Shown here: positions 6,265 through 12,972 of the stretch, one piece after another
Layout: every line of letters starts with the position of its first letter
How positions within the stretch are numbered: position 1 is the stretch's first letter
NCBI GenBank assembly: GCA_021791235.1
Contig: JAJYXA010000068.1
Coordinates: forward strand, 1-12,972
Length of the DNA: 12,972 nt
DNA from: Pseudomonadota bacterium
Lineage (GTDB): Bacteria; Pseudomonadota; Gammaproteobacteria; Burkholderiales; Thiobacillaceae
Direction: 5' to 3'
The notes under the pieces: model-generated
Told to the model about the DNA's origin: nothing
The model's input: only the letters and a program-made list of their open reading frames with translations
Databases searched by the model: none
Made by a program: the position numbers and the translations under genes

Positions 6265-6651
6265 TCAGGTCTGCTCCCACGGCAACCCATCATGCCGCCA
6301 GCCGTTCCTGGTGCTGCGGTGGCGCAACTCGTCCATGTCGCCCTCGAACCCGTGCAGCACGTTGTAGACCTCGGGGAAGCCGTATTTTTCGAGATAGCGC
6401 CCGGCATCGACCGAACGGCGGCCGGAGCGGCAGATCAGCACCACCGGGCGGTTGACCGACGCCGCCTTGCGCACGTGGCCGAGAAAATCGGGGTTGACGT
6501 CCCAGTCCGGACCGTCCTGCCAGGCGATGTGGATCGCCCCCACGGGGTGGCCGACGAACAGGTATTCGATTTCCGAGCGGCAGTCGATGAAGACGGCCTC
6601 GGGGCGCGCCTGTAAAAAGGCTTGGGCTTCGGCAGGTTCGAGATGTTTCAT
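6265..6651 (-). CDS. Single-domain rhodanese-like sulfurtransferase
   Basis: A 128-aa cytosolic protein made of one rhodanese domain. The active-site loop is CRSGRRS (74-80), with Cys74 as the sulfur-carrying nucleophile and the Arg-rich loop that favours thiosulfate or persulfide substrates. The CH2A-like segment AVFIDCRSEIEYLFVGHPVGA (around residues 19-39) and the C-terminal NVLHGFEGDMDELR block are typical of the family. There is no signal peptide. The ATG at 6651 fits the family N-terminus (MKHLEPAEAQAFL), while longer frames run antisense through metH. It is divergent from metH, with 96 nt between start codons. The physiological sulfur donor and acceptor cannot be deduced. Confidence 0.9.
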   Translation of the reverse strand: MKHLEPAEAQAFLQARPEAVFIDCRSEIEYLFVGHPVGAIHIAWQDGPDWDVNPDFLGHVRKAASVNRPVVLICRSGRRSVDAGRYLEKYGFPEVYNVLHGFEGDMDELRHRSTRNGWRHDGLPWEQT

Positions 6652-6715
6652 GGCAGGCACCGCGCAGACTCGATAACTGCACCATAGCACCACCGGCGAG
6701 CCTTGCGCCACCCGA

Positions 6716-6721
6716 TATAAT
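6716..6721 (+). promoter_or_regulatory. Likely -10 element of the metH promoter
   Basis: A perfect TATAAT in the sequence CCGATATAATGCGC lies 26 nt before the metH ATG. A transcription start near 6728 would give a leader of only about 20 nt. No good -35 hexamer is found at the usual distance (CCGGCG occupies it), so the promoter may need an activator. The leader is far too short for a cobalamin or SAM riboswitch. Confidence 0.5.
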
Positions 6722-6747
6722 GCGCGATTGCCCAGCCGATTCCTGCC

Positions 6748-10431
<3,684 letters not shown>

Positions 10432-10435
10432 GCCT

Positions 10436-10456
10436 CCGTGGGTCGGCCAGCCACGG
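10436..10456 (+). terminator. Weak hairpin after metH
   Basis: CCGTGG (10436-10441) and CCACGG (10451-10456) form a 6-bp stem five bases after the metH stop codon, with a 9-nt loop. There is no following T run, so it would be at best a weak intrinsic terminator or a 3'-end stabiliser. It marks the boundary between high-GC metH and the AT-rich upstream region of the Fic gene. Confidence 0.35.
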
Positions 10457-10457
10457 C

Positions 10458-10540
10458 TATCAATACACTATCAATCAGTATCAAATTGATAGTTAATGAC
10501 TTATCATTTCACTATCAATCAATATCAATTTGATAGTTAA
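10458..10540. promoter_or_regulatory. Array of TATCAA/TTGATA sites, two 30-bp copies (putative operator)
   Basis: Two 30-bp copies (10467-10496 and 10511-10540) differ at two positions. Each has outer inverted arms ACTATCAA and TTGATAGT separated by 11 nt and an internal extra TATCAA. In total TATCAA occurs at 10458, 10469, 10479, 10513 and 10523 and TTGATA at 10486 and 10530, so the direct sites are 10-11 bp apart (one helical turn) and the two copies 44 bp apart (about four turns). The array ends two bases before the Fic start codon and covers its ribosome-binding region. Such geometry suggests cooperative binding of a repressor, perhaps the C-terminal winged-helix domain of the Fic protein itself. 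The pattern is seen; binding is inferred. Confidence 0.65.
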
Positions 10541-10542
10541 AA

Positions 10543-11889
10543 ATGAAAATTCCGCTCTCGCCCCCACCGCTGAAAGAGCTGATACAGGAAGCAAATGCTG
10601 AAACCCTGCCCCAACTCGCCCAGCTAAGGCTTGGGCCCTTGGCAAATGGGAAGTATCTGCACTGGGATGATTTGCGCCACCGCACCCCACCAACCGGACT
10701 GAGTCACAAGATATGGTGGCTGGCGCTCAGCCTGGCCCGCAGCGTCAGCGCACATACCCTGCCATTTCATGACAAACAAGGCAAAGCCTTCACCTACTCG
10801 CTACCCGAGCCCTTGTTGAAAAACCTGCACGAAATTGACCGCAGCGCGGGGCTGGTTCCGGGAGGAGAGGACAATACTGCACTGCGCTCCGACCAAGGGC
10901 GCTACCTGTTTAGCAGCCTAATTGAGGAGGCGATCACCTCCAGCCAACTGGAAGGCGCATCCACGACCCGGCGCGTTGCCGAAGCGATGCTGCGCGAAGG
11001 GCGCAAACCCAGCACGCTGAGCGAGCGGATGATTTTCAACAATTTCGAGGCCATGCAGCGTATCCGTGAGATCTGTGGAGACACCCTCGAACCGGAACAT
11101 GTGATCGAGCTGCAGCGGGTATTGACCGAGGGCACGCTGGAGCGTCCCGAGGACTGTGGGCGACTACGGACAAGCGACGATATTGAAATCGTGGCGCCAA
11201 ACAACGACAGACTAGTCCTGCATCGCCCTCCCGCTCACAGCGAGTTGCCAAAGCGGCTCAAAATCCTATGCGATTTTGCCAATGAAACCGTCGCCGATGA
11301 CACGTTCATACATCCGATCGTGCGCGCGATTCTGCTTCATTTCATGGTGGGGTACGACCACCCATTCGCAGACGGAAACGGTCGGACAGGTCGCGCACTG
11401 TTTTATTGGTATATGGCCAAGCAGGGATACTGGTTGGTTGAGTATCTGTCCATCTCTCGCATACTGCGAAAAGCTCCCGCGCAGTATGCACGCGCTTATT
11501 TGTTAACTGAAAGCGACTCTGGTGACACGACTTATTTCCTACTGCATCAGACGGAAGTGATACTCAGCGGATTGTCCGCGTTGCACCAATACTTACAGCA
11601 AAAGCAACAAGAGCAAGCTCAATTGCATTCAAAACTCAGAACGCTTCAAACGCGCGAGAAGCAATTGAATCATCGTCAAACCGCGTTGCTCGCTCATGCT
11701 CTCAAGCGCCCTGATGAATATTTCACCATAGAGAGCCATCAGCGTTCCCATCAGATTGCTTATGCAACGGCACGCGCCGACCTGTTGAGTCTGGCAGCCT
11801 TAGGTCTGTTGAACGAATCCACCCATGGGGGGCGCAAGAAAGTCTTTTACCCAGCACCCGACATTCGCCAAAGGCTTGATGCCGTGTAA
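10543..11889 (+). CDS. fic: Fic-domain AMP-transferase with C-terminal winged helix
   Basis: A 448-aa protein. The N-terminal helical region (1 to about 120, with KYLHWDDLRHRTPP near residue 37) is typical of large Fic proteins. An inhibitory motif S-x-x-x-E-G occurs at SSQLEG (133-138, Glu137), placing it with class II Fic proteins, whose N-terminal helix blocks ATP binding. The catalytic motif HPFADGNGRTGR (273-284) is intact, with His273 as general base and Asp277 for Mg2+. A Gln/Glu-rich coiled coil (about 340-380) leads to a winged-helix-like C-terminus (380-448, ending HGGRKKVFYPA). Such enzymes transfer AMP to Ser, Thr or Tyr of a target protein; the target is unknown here. No separate antitoxin gene lies nearby, consistent with internal inhibition. 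GC content is visibly lower than in metH, suggesting horizontal acquisition. The ATG at 10543 has no Shine-Dalgarno sequence because the repeat array ends two bases before it. Confidence 0.93.
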   Translation: MKIPLSPPPLKELIQEANAETLPQLAQLRLGPLANGKYLHWDDLRHRTPPTGLSHKIWWLALSLARSVSAHTLPFHDKQGKAFTYSLPEPLLKNLHEIDRSAGLVPGGEDNTALRSDQGRYLFSSLIEEAITSSQLEGASTTRRVAEAMLREGRKPSTLSERMIFNNFEAMQRIREICGDTLEPEHVIELQRVLTEGTLERPEDCGRLRTSDDIEIVAPNNDRLVLHRPPAHSELPKRLKILCDFANETVADDTFIHPIVRAILLHFMVGYDHPFADGNGRTGRALFYWYMAKQGYWLVEYLSISRILRKAPAQYARAYLLTESDSGDTTYFLLHQTEVILSGLSALHQYLQQKQQEQAQLHSKLRTLQTREKQLNHRQTALLAHALKRPDEYFTIESHQRSHQIAYATARADLLSLAALGLLNESTHGGRKKVFYPAPDIRQRLDAV

Positions 11890-11906
11890 CCGTACGTTTC
11901 ATCGGC

Positions 11907-12473
11907 CTACCAGTCTTCGATTAGTATCTTCTCCAGCCAGAACAGCCCGATCACGGTCTTGGTCTCGCAGATCTTGCCGCTGCGCAGCCAGTCCATCGCC
12001 TCGCCGAACGGCACCCGCAGGATTTCCAGGAATTCGTCGTGGTCGCGGCCGTGGTTGCCGGGTGCCAGCCCGCGCGCCAGATAAAACGCCAGCCGCTCGT
12101 CGGAATAGCCGATGCAGGGGTAGATGGTGGTGACCTCGCGCCACTCGGCGGCAGTATAGCCGGTTTCCTCTTCCAGTTCCCGTTTCGCGCAGGTGAGGTC
12201 GTCCTCGCCGGGGTCGATCTTGCCGGCCGGCAGTTCGATGAAGTCGCGGTGCAGCGGGTAACGGTGCTGGCGTTCCAACAGCAGGTCGCCGTTGTCGAAC
12301 ACCGGAATGACGACGACGGCGCCGGGATGGACGATGTACTCGCGCGTCGACTCCTTGCCGTTGGGCAGGCGCACGCGGTCGCATTTGACGTGCATCAGCC
12401 GTCCCTTGAAGACGGTTTCGCTGGCCAGTTCGGTTTCGGTGAGGTCAGGGATATCGTTTTTCATGCACGCCAT
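11907..12473 (-). CDS. nudF: NUDIX hydrolase, ADP-ribose pyrophosphatase type
   Basis: A 188-aa protein (185 aa if the ATG at 12464 is used). The NUDIX box is complete: G-KIDPG-E-DDLTCAK-RELEEETGY, fitting GX5EX7REUXEEXGU, preceded by VVVIPVFDNGDLLLERQHRYP and ELPAG, typical of the ADP-ribose pyrophosphatase subfamily. These Mg2+-dependent cytosolic enzymes cleave ADP-ribose to AMP and ribose 5-phosphate, clearing a product of NAD turnover. The start lies between 12473 and 12464; neither has a good ribosome-binding site. A longer frame up to 12578 crosses the terminator hairpin at 12496-12519 and is rejected. The nearness of that terminator (14 nt before the ATG at 12473) leaves little room for a separate promoter, so expression may depend on reading through it. 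The gene converges with fic, with 17 nt between stop codons. Confidence 0.92.
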   Translation of the reverse strand: MACMKNDIPDLTETELASETVFKGRLMHVKCDRVRLPNGKESTREYIVHPGAVVVIPVFDNGDLLLERQHRYPLHRDFIELPAGKIDPGEDDLTCAKRELEEETGYTAAEWREVTTIYPCIGYSDERLAFYLARGLAPGNHGRDHDEFLEILRVPFGEAMDWLRSGKICETKTVIGLFWLEKILIEDW

Positions 12474-12487
12474 GATACCGAGGGCGG

Positions 12488-12519
12488 AAAAAAAATGCCG
12501 GGTTCTTGCGAACCCGGCA
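12488..12519 (-). terminator. Strong intrinsic terminator upstream of nudF
   Basis: On the minus strand TGCCGGGTTC and GAACCCGGCA (12510-12519 and 12496-12505) form a perfect 10-bp stem with a GCAA tetraloop, followed by eight T residues (12495-12488). This is a textbook rho-independent terminator. It acts on transcripts coming from the LytTR gene or from a start inside 12520-12650, and lies 14 nt before the nudF ATG at 12473. Confidence 0.9.
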
Positions 12520-12650
12520 GAGCGGAGGAGACACCCCCTCGTTGCGGAGAACTTCCAGCTTGCCGGTAGAAACGGCAAGCAAGTTCATCCTACGAAGGCG
12601 TGCAAAATTTGGCTATACAACTTTAGTTGTAGGCGAGACCTATCTGCTTG
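12488..12650 (-). ncRNA. Structured RNA region (candidate sRNA, 3'UTR or nudF leader)
   Basis: Between the LytTR stop and the NUDIX start the minus strand can form a series of hairpins: TACAAC/GTTGTA (12616-12631); a long one with GCTTGCCG/CGGCAAGC (12558-12580), extended after a 3-nt bulge by GAACTT/AAGTTC (12549-12554 and 12581-12586); GAGGGG/CTCCTC with one G-U pair (about 12523-12540); and the terminator at 12496-12519. A TATAAA (12656-12651), overlapping the LytTR stop codon, could be a -10 for a separate transcript of roughly 155 nt, though its -35 is poor. CCGGCA in the long hairpin (12561-12566) can also pair with TGCCGG of the terminator stem, a possible antiterminator. I do not recognise a known RNA family. 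Only the sequence symmetry is seen; transcription and role are inferred. Confidence 0.5.
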
Positions 12651-12651
12651 T

Positions 12652-12972
12652 TTATATTGATCTTATTTTTTCGCGCAGCGCAGAATACTGGCGTCGGCTG
12701 ACCGGCAAACGCTCGTCCAGCCCGTCCAGGCGCAGGAAATGACCCTCGTCGACGCCCGGCAACCTGCCGATTTCGCGGATGCGCCCGCTTGCCACCAGAC
12801 AGTTGCGGTGGATGCGCAGGAAGGCCTCGCCGAACTCGCCTTCCAGGTAAGTAAGCGACTCCTCGATGAGGAACTCGCGGACCGCAGTGCGCACCGTGAC
12901 GTACTTGAGTTCCGCCTTGAGGTAGAGGATGTCCGCCACCGGAATCAGCACGATACGGCCTTTTTCGTTGAC
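12652..12972 (-). CDS. LytTR-type response regulator, C-terminal part (AlgR-like)
   Basis: The last 106 residues of a protein that continues beyond the right edge. The sequence is a LytTR DNA-binding domain: IPVADILYLKAELKYVTVRT, then the EESLTYLEGEFGEAFLRIHRNCLVA core (the FxRxHRN-type motif of AlgR, AgrA and LytR) and a C-terminal PVSRRQYSALREKI segment. The N-terminal receiver domain is outside the window. In many betaproteobacteria an AlgR-like regulator is encoded with a histidine kinase near hem genes; here nudF lies downstream instead. The frame is open to the edge, so no start can be given. The stop at 12652-12654 overlaps a TATAAA that may drive the downstream RNA. Confidence 0.9.
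   Translation of the reverse strand, partial: VNEKGRIVLIPVADILYLKAELKYVTVRTAVREFLIEESLTYLEGEFGEAFLRIHRNCLVASGRIREIGRLPGVDEGHFLRLDGLDERLPVSRRQYSALREKIRSI

Noticed and set aside
6652..6747. Cobalamin or SAM riboswitch upstream of metH
   Set aside because: The likely leader is about 20 nt and the whole gap is 96 nt; no B12-box or SAM-box-like sequence was seen.
10467..10540. CRISPR array upstream of the Fic gene
   Set aside because: Only two 30-bp copies with a 14-nt spacer, internally palindromic, next to a start codon and without cas genes; fits an operator better.
12474..12578. N-terminal extension of the NUDIX protein
   Set aside because: It would be encoded across the terminator hairpin and does not look like a NUDIX N-terminus.
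12445..12588. 47-residue minus-strand frame (ATG at 12588) through the terminator into nudF
   Set aside because: No family resemblance, no proper ribosome-binding spacing, and it crosses the intrinsic terminator.

Overview
The window (12,972 bases, high GC) looks like the chromosome of a betaproteobacterium, most likely in or near the Nitrosomonadales/Rhodocyclales. This is inferred from the gene combination (TorF-family porin with a P-II gene, ubiK abutting comM, an AlgR-like LytTR regulator) and from overall composition; no marker gene fixes the genus. Most of it is ordinary housekeeping sequence. The interest lies in a broken comM, a repeat wedged between two genes, a Fic gene with an unusual upstream array, and a structured terminator-containing region in front of a NUDIX gene.

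Layout. 1-1067 (minus strand): the start of a P-II signalling gene (glnK) preceded by a TorF-type outer-membrane porin. They share a sigma-54 promoter with two NtrC-like sites further upstream, so this is a nitrogen-starvation operon that probably continues into amtB outside the window. 1228-4204 (plus): ubiK (ubiquinone biosynthesis accessory factor), then comM/yifB interrupted by an in-frame amber codon, a 151-bp dispersed repeat with long inverted arms, and a VIT1/CCC1-type transporter with a degenerate ferritin-like N-terminus. 4389-5400 (plus): a yqjD-yqjE-yqjK-like cluster of small membrane and stress proteins. 5418-6651 (minus): a hemolysin III/TrhA-type membrane protein and a single-domain rhodanese. 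6748-10431 (plus): full-length cobalamin-dependent methionine synthase (metH). 10458-11889 (plus): a lower-GC Fic-domain AMP-transferase gene behind seven TATCAA/TTGATA hexamers arranged as two 30-bp near-identical copies. 11907-12473 (minus): an ADP-ribose pyrophosphatase-type NUDIX hydrolase. 12488-12650 (minus): a structured region ending in a classic intrinsic terminator, directly in front of the NUDIX start. 12652-12972 (minus): the C-terminal LytTR DNA-binding domain of a response regulator, cut by the window edge.

No complete new multi-gene system is visible. The best leads for something undescribed are the terminator-ending structured RNA between the LytTR gene and nudF (candidate sRNA, 3'UTR or attenuating leader), the Fic gene with its helically phased operator-like array, and the repeat insertion whose edges recreate an ATGA start/stop overlap between comM and the transporter gene.
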